Below are positions 44,593-55,309 of a DNA stretch of 64,000 bases, in pieces. Position 1 is the stretch's first letter; every line of letters starts with the position of its first letter. The position numbers were made by a program, and so were the translations under genes. This stretch comes from Adiantum capillus-veneris (lineage: Eukaryota > Streptophyta > Polypodiopsida > Polypodiales > Pteridaceae): positions 28,791,513 to 28,855,512 of the forward strand of contig CM043968.1 in NCBI GenBank assembly GCA_014529385.2, read 5' to 3'. The notes beneath the pieces are model-generated. The model did no database searches. It was not told the DNA's origin and was given only the letters and a program-made list of their open reading frames with translations.

Positions 44593-47202
44593 ATGCTGCA
44601 TGCTTTCTTGCAAGCATGTGCTTGCCAAGCCCAGAAGACTATAAAACCTTACATGATTCCACCCATCATTTTCTGCTCCCGACGACTATTCGGTGGAAAC
44701 AGTTATACTGCCCAGTCACTTGCTCAAGCAAGGCAAGATCTATTTCGAGTAGATTATGTCAGCTGCATTCGGCAATGTGGTCATGAAATGCTTCTTTCCA
44801 AAGGCATGCTCATTCATTTCATGATGATTGAAAATGGAGATGATCGAGACATACTTGTCATCAACCTTGTTGTGGAAATGTATGGCAAATGCAAGGCCCT
44901 TCATGATGCACGGGCTACATTCGATAAAGTGGAGGAACGCAATGTTTTCTCTTGGACAATCATGATTGGAGCATACGGCCAGAATGGCTTGAAAAGAGAG
45001 GCGTTGCAGCTTTTCAGGTCAATGGAACCAGCAGGTGTGGAACCCAACAAGGTTACTTTTATAACAATTGTCTCGGTGTGTGCTAGCCTGCGAGATTTAG
45101 CTGAAGGCAAGCTTATCCATTCATGCATTGAGGCTAGCCCTTGTATTTCTGATGTGAGGGTTGGCAATGCCCTTGTCCATATGTATGATAATTGTGGAAG
45201 CATCAAAGATGCATGCCTGGTGTTTGAGAAAATGCCAGAGCATAATGTCGTAACATGGAATGCTCTTATTGCAGCACATGCCAAGCATGGACAACGCAGA
45301 GAAGCAATTCAACTCTTCCATCAAATGCAGTTAGAGAATGTATTTCCTGACAATGTGACCTTTGTCAACACGCTTGATTTATTTGCAAACAGAGATAGCC
45401 TATGCGAATGCAAGTGGGTGCATGCTAGAATTGCGGTGAGTGGATTTGATCTTGACATTGTATTAGGGACTACCCTTGTTTCTACATATGGTAAGTGTGG
45501 CAGCACAGCCCATGCATTAATGTTATTTGATGACATGCCTCACACGTCGACAATCTTATGGAATGCAGTTCTTGGAGCACATGAAGAGCAGGCAAAGGAG
45601 GCAGTCGTTGTGCAACTTTACCAGCAAATGCTCTCAGAAAGTGTGATTCCCGATAAGGTCGGTTTTGTTGTAGCTTTTTCTGCATGTGCCAGTAGCCAGG
45701 AAGCCCTTCGAGAGGGCAAACGATTGCATGCATGCGCGCTTTTCAGTGCATTTGATTGGGATCTGATATTTTGGAATGCCCTCATTAACATGTATGGAAA
45801 AGGCGGTGAATTGAGAGAGGCTTTTTGGACATTAGAGGAAGCACCTGTATCTGATGATGCCTCTTGGAATGCTCTGATTGCTGCACATGCTCAATATAGC
45901 CAGGAAGAAAAATCAATCCAATTCTTTCAGCAAATGCAGATGCAATGTGTAATTCCAAGTAAGGTAACTTTTGTTAGCATACTTTATGCGTGTGCAAAAA
46001 TGGGAGAATTAGCTGAAGGCAAGCATGTGCACGCTCGCATTGTGAGCAGCAATCTTGAAAACAATATGGTTGAGAATATGTCAGCCGACATGAGCTTGAT
46101 CAATGATCTGGATTCATGTACCAGCCTGCTAGCGGCAACTCAAAGCAAAGAAGTGAATCTTTGGAATCAAGAGAGCATGTCTGGCTTGAATCGCGCGGTG
46201 GGGAATGCTCTTGTGAACATGTATGGCAAGTGTCACAGCTTGGACTATGCATCGCTGGTGTTTGACAAAATGCCCATAAGAGATGTTATCTCTTGGACAG
46301 CCATCATTGCAGCTTATGCCCAGGAAGGGCAGGGAGATGTCGCTTTCCACCTTTTCTTTCAAATGCAGGATGAGGGAGTACAACCAAACAAGATCACATT
46401 TATCAGTATTCTTGATGCCTTTGCCGACCGGGCATCGTTGGCAGAGGGACAGATCATCCATTTCTACCTTGTTACCATTGAGTATGAAATAGACATGGAA
46501 GTGGGAAACACTGCCATGTCCATGTACGGCAATTGTGGTTGTCTAGAAGATGCTCAAAAAATCTTCGACAGAATGATAAAGAAAAATACTATCTCGTGGA
46601 CAACTCTCATTTCGACGTACTCGCATTATGGAATGGGGAAACAGGCTCATAAGCTCTACCTGGATATGCAACAGGCAGGTGTATTGCCGACTCCAGTCAC
46701 CTTTGTAAGCGTGCTCTCCGCTTGCAGCCATGCAGGATTGTTTGAGGAAGGGTGCCGTTGCTTCGATTCTTTAACACAGGTATATGGTTTATCCCCTACT
46801 TTAGAGCATTACAACTGCATGGTCGATCTTTTAGCTCGAGCTGGCAAGCTTGAAGAGGGTATACGCATGATTCAAAAAATGCCAACCAGCCCCAAAGCTA
46901 CAACTTGGATGACATTGCTTGGAGCCTGCAAAATGCATCAGAATGTGGAACGTGCATTGTTCATTGCTGAGAAGATTTTTGAGCTTGAACCGAAAAGTGC
47001 GACACCATATGTGCTTTTGCACAATATCTTCTCTGCAGCTGGTAGATGTGAGGATGCAGAACATATAAAGGAAGTAATGATTAGCAAGGGCTTGAACAAA
47101 CCTCTGTTTAGCAGCCCTACTAACAAGCTTTCGACAGATGACGAAGCCTTTTCTGAAATAACTGATATGCACGCTAAGCAAGCTGCATGTATGAGCATAT
47201 GA
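44593..47202 (+). CDS. PLS-class pentatricopeptide repeat protein with E-type end
   Basis: An intronless 869-residue PPR protein, a family that binds organellar RNA one base per repeat and mostly acts in C-to-U editing in plastids or mitochondria. Six units of about 100 residues carry the motif W.A(L/I)I.A.A..G....A..LF..M and then the L/S motifs with GNALV.MYGKCG. The W-motifs read NVFSWTIMIGAYGQNG, NVVTWNALIAAHAKHG, STILWNAVLGAHEEQ, DDASWNALIAAHAQYS, DVISWTAIIAAYAQEG and NTISWTTLISTYSHYG. An E-like region follows (LLGACKMHQNVERALFIAEK, SATPYVLLHNIFSAAGR). It stops after MISKGLNKPL and has no DYW deaminase. About 38 extra residues lie between repeats near residue 490. The N-terminus lacks an obvious transit peptide, so the start is uncertain. 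Confidence 0.9.
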   Translation: MLHAFLQACACQAQKTIKPYMIPPIIFCSRRLFGGNSYTAQSLAQARQDLFRVDYVSCIRQCGHEMLLSKGMLIHFMMIENGDDRDILVINLVVEMYGKCKALHDARATFDKVEERNVFSWTIMIGAYGQNGLKREALQLFRSMEPAGVEPNKVTFITIVSVCASLRDLAEGKLIHSCIEASPCISDVRVGNALVHMYDNCGSIKDACLVFEKMPEHNVVTWNALIAAHAKHGQRREAIQLFHQMQLENVFPDNVTFVNTLDLFANRDSLCECKWVHARIAVSGFDLDIVLGTTLVSTYGKCGSTAHALMLFDDMPHTSTILWNAVLGAHEEQAKEAVVVQLYQQMLSESVIPDKVGFVVAFSACASSQEALREGKRLHACALFSAFDWDLIFWNALINMYGKGGELREAFWTLEEAPVSDDASWNALIAAHAQYSQEEKSIQFFQQMQMQCVIPSKVTFVSILYACAKMGELAEGKHVHARIVSSNLENNMVENMSADMSLINDLDSCTSLLAATQSKEVNLWNQESMSGLNRAVGNALVNMYGKCHSLDYASLVFDKMPIRDVISWTAIIAAYAQEGQGDVAFHLFFQMQDEGVQPNKITFISILDAFADRASLAEGQIIHFYLVTIEYEIDMEVGNTAMSMYGNCGCLEDAQKIFDRMIKKNTISWTTLISTYSHYGMGKQAHKLYLDMQQAGVLPTPVTFVSVLSACSHAGLFEEGCRCFDSLTQVYGLSPTLEHYNCMVDLLARAGKLEEGIRMIQKMPTSPKATTWMTLLGACKMHQNVERALFIAEKIFELEPKSATPYVLLHNIFSAAGRCEDAEHIKEVMISKGLNKPLFSSPTNKLSTDDEAFSEITDMHAKQAACMSI

Positions 47203-47480
47203 AGAAGGCATACACTCACATTATAGGATTGAAGAGGTTCAAGGAGGATAGCATTGGCTATTGTAATGAGATGCTTTTGAATAACTTATCACCCCTTTCT
47301 CAGCTTTTGTTGTTATCAGAAGATGTAAGAAGCAAGTACTCCACTGAAGTTTACCAAATTGGCAATGTGAGGGGTGTTAATGTTTCAACACCAAGCTATA
47401 TCTCTGCTACTGACACAAGGGGATGCTTCACACAGTTTTTTAATGATTTTGCTCGCATGCAGCATTGGTGAATTGCATGA
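47203..47480 (+). pseudogene. Possible decayed DYW-domain remnant
   Basis: Directly after the PPR stop, a shifted frame (47187-47471) and neighbouring frames keep traces such as HYRIEEVQ and EDSIGYCNEML. They occur where a DYW domain would have HDVEEEQKE and HLLCYHSEKLA. The HxE and CxxC zinc sites are not preserved. It suggests an ancestral DYW tail lost by frameshift; it could also be chance. Confidence 0.3.
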
Positions 47481-48007
47481 GTGTTTTAGACGTGAGTATC
47501 AGTAACAAGGAATGGCAATACCTGCCAGTTTCTATTCCCTGTTCCGCATTTTGGTTTTGCGTTCGTGGTAACTATGATCACTAGCAATGCCTGAACATGG
47601 GCCGGTCTGATCACATATCCATATAGGCCTAAAGAAAGCCATCTTCGTGCCCAACTCTTGTACCGGCTGTATCTATGTGCTTCTGGTATCTAATCCTGAC
47701 GTATAAGTCTAGTGTTCTCTGTCCGTGTGAGAGAAAGGGAGCGTGCATCCAAGGAGTACTGGAATGGAGGCAGTCTATCCATGCTGAAGCCATGTGAGTG
47801 AAACCATGATGTCATCTTCCCATACCAACATCCTGTGTCCCCTTGTAGCGCTAGCTGTCGGGATGACTCAAGTGCTAGCCAAGCATATCTGTCTCTGGGA
47901 AGGTCCCATATATTATGCATGAAGAAAACTGATTTTAGTAAGGGCCTCAACTACGAGAGGAGGGGCAGCTAGCTCAGCCCGAATAATCGCATGTGGCACT
48001 GAGGCCT

Positions 48008-48008
<1 letters not shown>
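47481..48008 (-). other. Unassigned with one protein-like frame
   Basis: The minus frame 47950-47690 (DRYAWLALESSRQLALQGDT, SHGFSMDRLPPFQYSLDARS) has natural composition and no stop for 86 codons, but I do not recognise the family. Otherwise empty. Confidence 0.25.

Positions 48009-48039
<31 letters not shown>
48009..48039. repeat. (GA)n microsatellite
   Basis: 31 bp of alternating AG, about 120 bp left of the LINE-1 3' end. Confidence 0.96.
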
Positions 48040-48042
<3 letters not shown>

Positions 48043-48156
48043 AGAAGAAGAGAGAAATTTTAACGTCATAGGCGTGTTCAAATTTCATCGCGGTGCTTTG
48101 CTCGTGACAAGTGCATGCACCCACTTAGTGCTCACATGCACACGTCCACACACTGT

Positions 48157-49776
48157 TTTTTTGTAAATCAGTTTGATTAATTTACTAGTGGGAAACCTCG
48201 AGACGAGGAAAACCCACCGAAAAGATCATATACAAGGGGGAAAACACAGAACTATTCAGCTGTACAATATGGGTAGAAGCATTCATAGGAAAGCTGATGT
48301 ATCTCTACGGCGATATCACCAACTTCCAAGGCGAAGCGTAACGATTGCCTAAGAGAAAGCTTGAAGAACGGGAAGGGATCTGTATGCGCGATGGAACATA
48401 TACGCATTATGCTAACGCCATAGGGTCTAGTAAGCCCAGTATCTGACCCACGTAAAGAAGACTGCAAATCGTTGTACGTCGGCGAGAAAATGCCAAACGT
48501 CCAAAACCTTTTGTGGAGGACCATCCTTGGAAAACGGAGTCGCATACAAGCCGACACATGGCGAAGGAAGTCTCTAGTGATGCGGCAGTCCCAGAGCAAG
48601 TGGCAAACATTCTCTTCTGCAGTCGAGTAACGCATACAAGAAGAGGGGCAAATGTGTCGTGCCCTAAGAGAAGTGCCAACCGAGAGCACTCCCAACAAAC
48701 AACGCCAAAGAAACAGTCGCTCCTTCAAAGGTAAGCGGCTTTTCCACAAGGTAGAGAGAAGCTTCCTCCACTAGAGATCAGAGTTGTGCATGTGCCAAAG
48801 GGCATTGCTATGATTCGCAAGCCAAGATTGCGGCAAAAGAATAGCATAAACTCGACTAACACAAATATCTCGAAAAGGCATTTCAAAGAAAATTCCAATC
48901 AAACATGGGATCACCATCAGGTAGAGGTGCAATGGGTAAAAAATCCAGCAACATGTGTTGAAGCTCTTTCCAAAACTAACGGTAATGCATGCCTAACCCA
49001 AAATGGCGAGCAGCAAAAGGGAACTCAAAAGTGTATTTATCTGCATCAACCACATCGCCAACCACATGAAAGCCACGATAGGAGAGAAAATAAGTCTGGA
49101 GAGGCGAGCGGTCAACCAAAGTAAGAGAGAATACCCGGCTCCAATGCAAGACTCTCCAAACGAAGCGAATCACCTTCCTGCCGAGCATTCCATGATAGAT
49201 GGATCGTAACCTCTTTCCAAGGAGAAACCAAAGAGGAAGCAAGAGGACATCCAGGAATGTGCCCTTCCATCTTGCCAAATACCACCTCCCAGATAGATGA
49301 TTGCCAATGGCCAAACGAGGAAGTAACCACATGCTGACTTAGGTGTGCAATCATAAGAGTCCAAGGCTGAATTTGTTGCGCAAGCATAGGCAACAACATA
49401 GCTTTCCTAGCAAGAACATGCCTGCGCAAATCCAAGATATTAAGACCACCAAGACGTTTATGAGTGCAAAGCTTCTCCATCGACATCAAGCGCAAGCCTT
49501 TCTTGTGAGTATGAGTCCGCCACAAATGGGACAAAATGGCTCGCAGACGAACATGCAATGGCCAAGTGGATAACTTTCAGTAATGCAATTTGACATTCAA
49601 GCGTTGCATAACCCAATCCACTTTCTGAGAGTGAGTGACATGCCATCCAATTGGATATCCCAAAGGTTTGGTAATTACATTTGGAGACACAATCTCACCC
49701 GGCCACAATAGACTATGTCAATTGCAAGCCCTAATTGGCAAAGCTTTGATTTACAAAAGTTGATTTTAAGACCAGC
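48157..49776 (-). pseudogene. LINE-1: RT C-terminal part, zf-RVT and 3' UTR
   Basis: This is the 3' end of a minus-strand non-LTR retrotransposon. Running right to left, it starts inside the RT (GLKINFCKSKLCQLGL at 49776-49720), then LMSMEKLCTHKRLGGLNILD (49490-49430) and the zinc-ribbon zf-RVT domain at 48749-48600: KSRLPLKERLFLWRCLLGVL, then CMRYSTAEENVCHLLWDC. Several frameshifts break it. It ends with a 3' UTR (CCTTGTATATG) and a short A-rich tail at about 48157. Its other half lies right of Gypsy-E from 55839. Confidence 0.85.
49772..49776. repeat. Left target-site duplication of Gypsy-E (CCAGC)
   Basis: CCAGC next to the left LTR; the same five bases follow the right LTR at 55834-55838. 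Confidence 0.93.
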
Positions 49777-50328
49777 TGTCACAAAGTGATGACGTGGCGG
49801 ACAGCAAAAACCCTAAAATTCTTGCAAACCCTAATTTTTGCTAGAAACCCTAATTTTCGAAAATCGCGGAGGTTAATTTTTTATTTTATTTTATTAATAA
49901 TAAATAATGACGAGCGACGCGAATCTTGCTTTTTCTCTACGCCATGAGAAAGAGAGAGAACTTGCTTTTTTTTTATAAAAGAGAGTCTCTAAGAGAGAGA
50001 GAGAGAACTGATGCTTTTTATTTTTAAAAGCTTTTGGGGCTCTGCTTTTGGGCATCCCTTGTAACCTTTAAATTAGTGGTGAGGGCCTCACTTCTCAGGG
50101 CATCTGGACGCAGAGTCTGAGAGTGAATCTCGACCTAGTCTCTTGTACTTTGAACTAATTAATATAAAAAGAAATACCGAAAGGGGCGCCAGTCTTTGGG
50201 GCCAATATCTCTAGGCTCGGAACTCCGCCGGGCCAGTGTACATCTATTGTGATCTGTGACTTGTTTTGAAGTGGTTATTTGGTGCTGTCGCGGTTGATTC
50301 TTGACTTGGAGTGTCCAAGTCTGTTACA
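49777..50328 (+). repeat. Gypsy-E 5' LTR
   Basis: 552 bp. It carries TTTATAAAAGAGAG (a TATA-like box, about 49972) and a GAGAGAGAGAG leader. It contains a GAAACCCTAA unit that is missing in the 3' LTR. Confidence 0.95.
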
Positions 50329-50329
50329 G

Positions 50330-50341
50330 TGGTATCAGAGC
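50330..50341 (+). other. Gypsy-E primer binding site
   Basis: TGGTATCAGAGC, exact complement of the initiator-Met tRNA 3' end, one base inside the LTR. Confidence 0.95.
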
Positions 50342-50399
50342 ACGGCCGATTTCTCTTCTACGGGAAATCCGATCCCCGAATTTTTTTTCCGTGGCACCT

Positions 50400-51726
50400 A
50401 TGGCTTCAGGCAATGATCAGTCGACTCCCTCTGCATCTGGAGATGCGGGCAAGGATCACAACGAAGATTCCGGCAGAGAGTATGGCCCGCCTTTGCCTAC
50501 TTAGGCGGAGCGGCGAGAGATGGAGCGTCGCCAATTGATCGGCGATGCAACAAAGATGATGCTCAATTTTGCCAAGGACCCGAAGATGGCAAAATATATG
50601 AACCAGATCTCTTTGGAAGAGGTACAGACGGAGTGGCAGAGAACCACAACACCACTCCCGAAACCCGCTCTCAAGAAACCTTCTGCCTCCAAGAAATAGA
50701 CGGAGAAGGAACTGGAGAACGTGGTTGATGCACAGATTGCTCAGCTTTTTGACATGCAAAAGAAAGATAAAAAGCATGGCAAAAAGCAGAAGAAAAGCAC
50801 TGACTTCCTGGGATATTTGGGTCGTCGGTCGACTTTTGACAAAGCAAAGAAACGGAAGAAGCGTGTTCGATTTGAAGGAGTACCGAGTTCTTCTTCTTCT
50901 TCTTCTGACAGTACTTCTAACTCTTCAGACTCGAGCGAAGAAGACAGAAAAAGCAAAAAGCGAAGCAAGAAACAAAGCTTCGGAAAGGGCAAGAAAAAGG
51001 CAAAGAAGGCTACATCTCGCCCAGGGACTGACAGTTCTACTGAGGACTCGTGTACAGACAACTTAGATTCCGATGACGGAAACTTTTATGCGAACAAGAA
51101 GAATTTTTACAAAGCTAACCAGTATGACTTTCTCGAAGATAAAAGCAAGAAAGTCCGAGAGTTTAAGGAAGGTGGCCACTCGATCAAGTTTGATACTTTT
51201 CAGGATACTCAGATGCTTCGAAGGCTTTGTCTTTTATACAGCAATTTGACATCGCTTTCGCGGGAGGACGCTATTCAGAGCACTCCAAGATTCGGAGAGC
51301 TGCCTCTTACTTTAAGGGAAATGCTCGTACTTGGTGGTCCACTCTTCTTTTAAACAAGAATGCGCCAGTTAAATGGCTTAAATTTAAGAAGCTTTTTATT
51401 TCTTCTTGGTTGACGCAAGAATATGAACAAGATGTACGAGCTGCTTGGAACCATTTTCGGATGACCAAGAAAGATACAATCAATGCTTATTGTGAAAGAT
51501 TCTGGAGCTCTTTTCTACCCGCCTCTTCATTCAAGAAGATCTCGTTCAGAGAACAGATTGAGTGGTTTACCTTGGGTCTACCTACAGAGATCCGAGATCA
51601 GTGCTTGGAACAGAAGTCAGCTTCTATTCAGGAGTTGATGAGTCATGTGAAGCGGGGCTTTGCCATTCACTCTGGCAGTCTGACCTACCCCACAGATGAG
51701 GCCATGACACAACGAGCTGAATAGAC
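50400..51726 (+). pseudogene. Gypsy-E gag
   Basis: Starts MASGNDQSTPSASGDAGKDH at 50400. One frame continues with two stops (about 50503 and 50698), through a basic Ser-rich tract, to VREFKEGGHSIKFDTFQDT. After a frameshift near 51215 it goes on as SFIQQFDIAFAGGRYSEH, AASYFKGNARTWWSTLLL, VRAAWNHFRMTKKDTINAY and LGLPTEIRDQCLEQ, the capsid part. A stop at 51724 is followed directly by protease-linker sequence, so the zinc knuckle and protease active site have been deleted. Confidence 0.92.
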
Positions 51727-52480
51727 TTCTGGGGCTCGATTTGGAATTACGCCCGACAGACTAACACCACAGGCGGAGGTAGTTCGACTGGCACCCGGAT
51801 GGGATGTTGCCATTACACCGAGCATTGGCAAACTTTGTTTGCAATGACAGGGGTGTTCGAGGCATGCGAGTGACGTTCTACTCAGGATCCCTTGGTATCA
51901 CAAGAACTACGCCGTGGTTGACTACCGGGCCGAGAAAGCGACTTTGATAAATGAAGGGCTTAGAGATTGTACTTGATGATTCTTTTGGGAGAGAATTGAA
52001 CGTTGGATAAAGGTTGAATATGTTTTGACCTGATCAAAAGAACGCCAAGATTTTTCTCCACACTCATGCCGATAGCTTTTCAGAGGGCTGAAGATCAAAC
52101 CATTGATCTGATACCTGGAAGCACGCTACCGAATCGGCCACCTTATCGTGTGAGCCGAGTACAGAATGAAAAGATTATGAACCCAGTGGAAGACCTCTTG
52201 GAAAAGGGTCTTGTCCAGCCTAGTACTTCACCGTATTGCTCTCCAGTGTTGTTGGTTTTGAAGAAAGATGGATCTTGGAGAATGTGCATCGATTATAGCA
52301 CTCTCAACGAAATCACCATCAAGAACAGATTTTCGATTCTTTGGATCGATGATATACTCGACAGGTTACAAGGATCCTCCTTCTTTAGCAGGATTGACTT
52401 GAAGAGTGGATATCATCAGATCAAGAGCGCCGAGAGATGTCTACAAGTCAGCTTTTCGGACGACTTTTGGGTTACTTGAG
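51727..52480 (+). pseudogene. Gypsy-E: protease tail and first part of reverse transcriptase
   Basis: From FGITPDRLTPQAEVVRLAPG to DVLLRIPWYHKNYAVVDY it parallels Gypsy-A, with a stop near 51846. The RT starts in the frame 52066-52479: YRVSRVQNEKIMNPVEDLLE, LVLKKDGSWRMCIDYSTLN, FSRIDLKSGYHQIK. A one-base shift near 52425 moves it to the next frame. Confidence 0.9.
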
Positions 52481-53842
52481 TTTTTGGTGATGCCTTTTGG
52501 CTTAACCAATGCTCCTGCGACATTTAACCGGATGATGGACAGGATTTTTCGAGAGTACAGGCTATTTGTTGGCACTTTCTTTGACGACATCATTGTTTTC
52601 TCCAAGAATGAGGCAGAACACAGAGATCATCTGCTTCAAGTCTTTCAGGCATTACGAGATCACACGTTAGTGATTAATGCAAAGAAAAGTGAATTTTTCC
52701 TACCAGAGATACACTTTTTGGGACACATTGTGTCAGCAGCAGGAGTGCAAATGGACCCGGCCAAGATAGAGACTATCTGTGATTGGCCCGATTTGAGGAA
52801 TGTCCATGAAGTTAGAAGCTTCTTGGGACTGTGTTCGTACTACAGGTGGTTCATAAGAAATTTTGCAGAGGTTGCTTCCCCTTTGCATACCTTGACACAG
52901 AAAGGAGTACCTTTTTCGTGGGGACCCCTAGAGGTGACTGCCTTTCGGACATTGAAAGAGAAATTGACTACGGGACCTATTTTGACTTTGCCGGACTTGC
53001 AGAAGTCATTTGAAGTATATTGTGATGCTTATGGTCGTAGTCTGGATGCGGTCTTGATGCAAGAAGGCCATGTCATAGCTTACGAGAGCCGTTTGTTCTC
53101 TAGGCCGGAGATGACAGCACAGATCTATGAGAAAGAGCTTTTGGCGGTTATCCATGCTCTTACTCAGTGGATGCATTACCTACTCGGAGCGGATTTTACT
53201 GTCTTTACAGACAATCAGAGTTTGCGCTACTGCTTGTCACAGAAGCAGCTTTCGGAAAAGCAGATGCGGTGGGCGAACATCTTGTCACAGTTCCACTTCC
53301 AAATTGTCCATGTGCAAGGACAGAAGAATGTGGTGGCAGATGCTTTGTCTCGGAAACCGTTGGTTCTGGCTGTTTCCGCGATATATCATAGGAGCTTCGA
53401 GGATATGGTCGATCAGTATGCCACAGATAGAGATTTTGCAGATATTTTCACACGGATACCGGATGGGGAGACAGTAGCTGGATACTCCCTTCGGGAAGGC
53501 TACTTGATGAAAAAGACTATGTTGTGCATTACACAGCCGTTGAGGGATAAGGTTATGACTGAATGCCACTGTCCACCTTTTACGGGTCACCGCGGCATTG
53601 CTACCAACATGAAGGGGGTAGAGAGATACTTCTTTGGGCCAAGACTCAAAAAGGATGTGGAAGAGTTTGTGCGCAGTTGCTTGGTATGCCAGGTCAAGTT
53701 TGACAGGCATAAGGCACAGGGATTGTTACAGCCTTTACCCATACCCACCCACCCTTGGGAAAGTATTGCAATGGATTTCAGTTTTGATCTCCCAAGAACA
53801 CAGAATGATCACGATGATTTTCCGATTACATGGCACGTCTGA
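52406..53842 (+). pseudogene. Gypsy-E: reverse transcriptase, RNase H and integrase zinc domain
   Basis: A 478-codon open stretch. [22 protein letters not shown] and the catalytic GTFFDDIIVFSK, then HFLGHIVSAAGVQMDP and FLGLCSYY. RNase H: FEVYCDAYGRSLDAVLMQE, HALTQWMHYLLGADFTVFTD and VVADALSRKPL. Integrase: TGHRGI, SCLVCQ and MDFSFDLPRTQN. At about 53815 the frame hits an internal deletion of roughly 43 codons relative to Gypsy-A, which removes the segment between the first and second catalytic Asp. Confidence 0.93.
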
Positions 53843-54724
53843 GACGATTGTCTCCAACAGAGACCCCAGATTTATGAGTTTGTTTTGGAAGGCAATTTGG
53901 GAGAACATTGGCACGCGGTTGCAGTTCTCGTCAGCGTTCCACTTGCAGACTGACGGGCAATCTGAGACTGCCAATTCAGTGGTTTTAGATTTATTGAAGT
54001 CTTGTATCTCGGATCAGAAGACTCAATGGGAAAAGAACTTACCTTTGGTGGAATTTGCCTACAATAATACGATACACTCTTCGACGGGGAAGACGCCATG
54101 TGAGATTGTTGAAAGTGCTGCGAAGGTTCCATCCTTCCTGAGCACGAAAGATTAGATATTTGAAGCGGATGAATATTCGCGAGATTTGGATACGGCTTTT
54201 GCCAAGGTTCGCGAGACTTTGCAGGAGTCTCAAGAACGACAAAAAAAGGCAGCGGATCGCCATCGTCGCAACTTGAAATTGAAGGAGGATGATTGGGTGC
54301 TCTTACTTTTGAGAAGACACGCCTACGAAAGAAAAAGGGAAAGGAGAGGCTTTTTCCAAAGCTTAGTATGCGATACTACGAACCTTTCCAGATCACTGAC
54401 AAGATAAATGATGTCTCCTTCCGATTGAAACTGCCACATATTTGGAGGATTCATAATGCATTGCATGTGAGTCTCTTGAACCCTGTTAAGGGTGATGTGC
54501 CTGATGATGGGGAGCCCGATGAGCAACCCGAAGTGGAAGAAAACGAGGAGATCCTTGTTCCTGAACAGATTTTGGCACATAACGATACGAAGAAAGGTAA
54601 AGTCCGAAGGCGGTTCTTGGTTTAGTTCAAGAACTTTCCTGCATTTGATGCGAAGTGGATGGAGGAGGAGGACCTAGCAGATACTCCTCGGATTGTGAAA
54701 CTTTACCTCGATGTTTTGGTTTAG
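53820..54724 (+). pseudogene. Gypsy-E: integrase core end, GPY/F module and chromodomain-like tail
   Basis: After the deletion the frame 53634-54155 shows LHGTSETIVSNRDPRFMS, in which the catalytic Asp of SDRD is Asn, then FHLQTDGQSETANSVVLDLL. A stop at 54153 is followed in another frame by SMRYYEPFQITDKINDVSFR and IHNALHVSLL (GPY/F module). The end reads KVRRRFLV, a stop, FKNFPAFDAKWMEEEDLADT, which has the spacing of a chromodomain (LVKWK..P...ATWE). The integrase is therefore dead. Confidence 0.88.
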
Positions 54725-55298
54725 CATAGTCTACTCCAAACGGAACCCAGAATTCAGCTTGGTCGGAGATCTGGTGCAGTGGGATGCACAAGAGGGGAGT
54801 AACTCCGCTCCTTTGTCAACAGATTCCTCGATTTTGATACTAAATTCACTGATGTCTCTTTGAGCTTCAGGGATACTAAGAGCTGACAGTATTCTGCTGG
54901 ATGACTTTATGAAATGGAATTCCTGATAATGATACCGATTTGTTCTTGACTTCTTTTGAGTGCAGGAACTGATAGCCGAAATGATTGCAGCATTTTGGTC
55001 TGATTGATCTCGAATAGACATCGTTGCAATAGGGGTTAGTCAATCGGACATTGATGAGGTCCCGATTGGACCTAGATGTGATTGCTAGCTACATTGCCGA
55101 TAAATCATGGTCTAAGATCCGAATGAATGTTGAATGTCATGTGATGTCCTGTGATGTCGTGTGATGTGACTGTCGATTTTGTACATGTGCTAGATGTGTG
55201 TTCCTAGTACGTAGGTACTAACAGTCAGTGTCTGCTAAGACGGTTTATGGCTTTTGTCGGTTTTGCAGGCGTAATCGCGGTCGATTACAATGCTTTCA
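54725..55298 (+). other. Gypsy-E 3' untranslated region
   Basis: Noncoding. Its right half aligns, inverted, with 12566-12960 of Gypsy-G, including a TGATGTCCTGTGATGTCGTG repeat-like segment near 55141. Confidence 0.75.
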
Positions 55299-55309
55299 AG
55301 AGGGGGGTA
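55299..55309 (+). other. Gypsy-E polypurine tract
   Basis: AGAGGGGGGTA directly before the 3' LTR. Confidence 0.9.

Noticed and set aside
47187-47471. Separate 94-codon gene after the PPR gene
   Set aside because: It overlaps the PPR stop in another frame, and its best explanation is decayed DYW sequence or chance.
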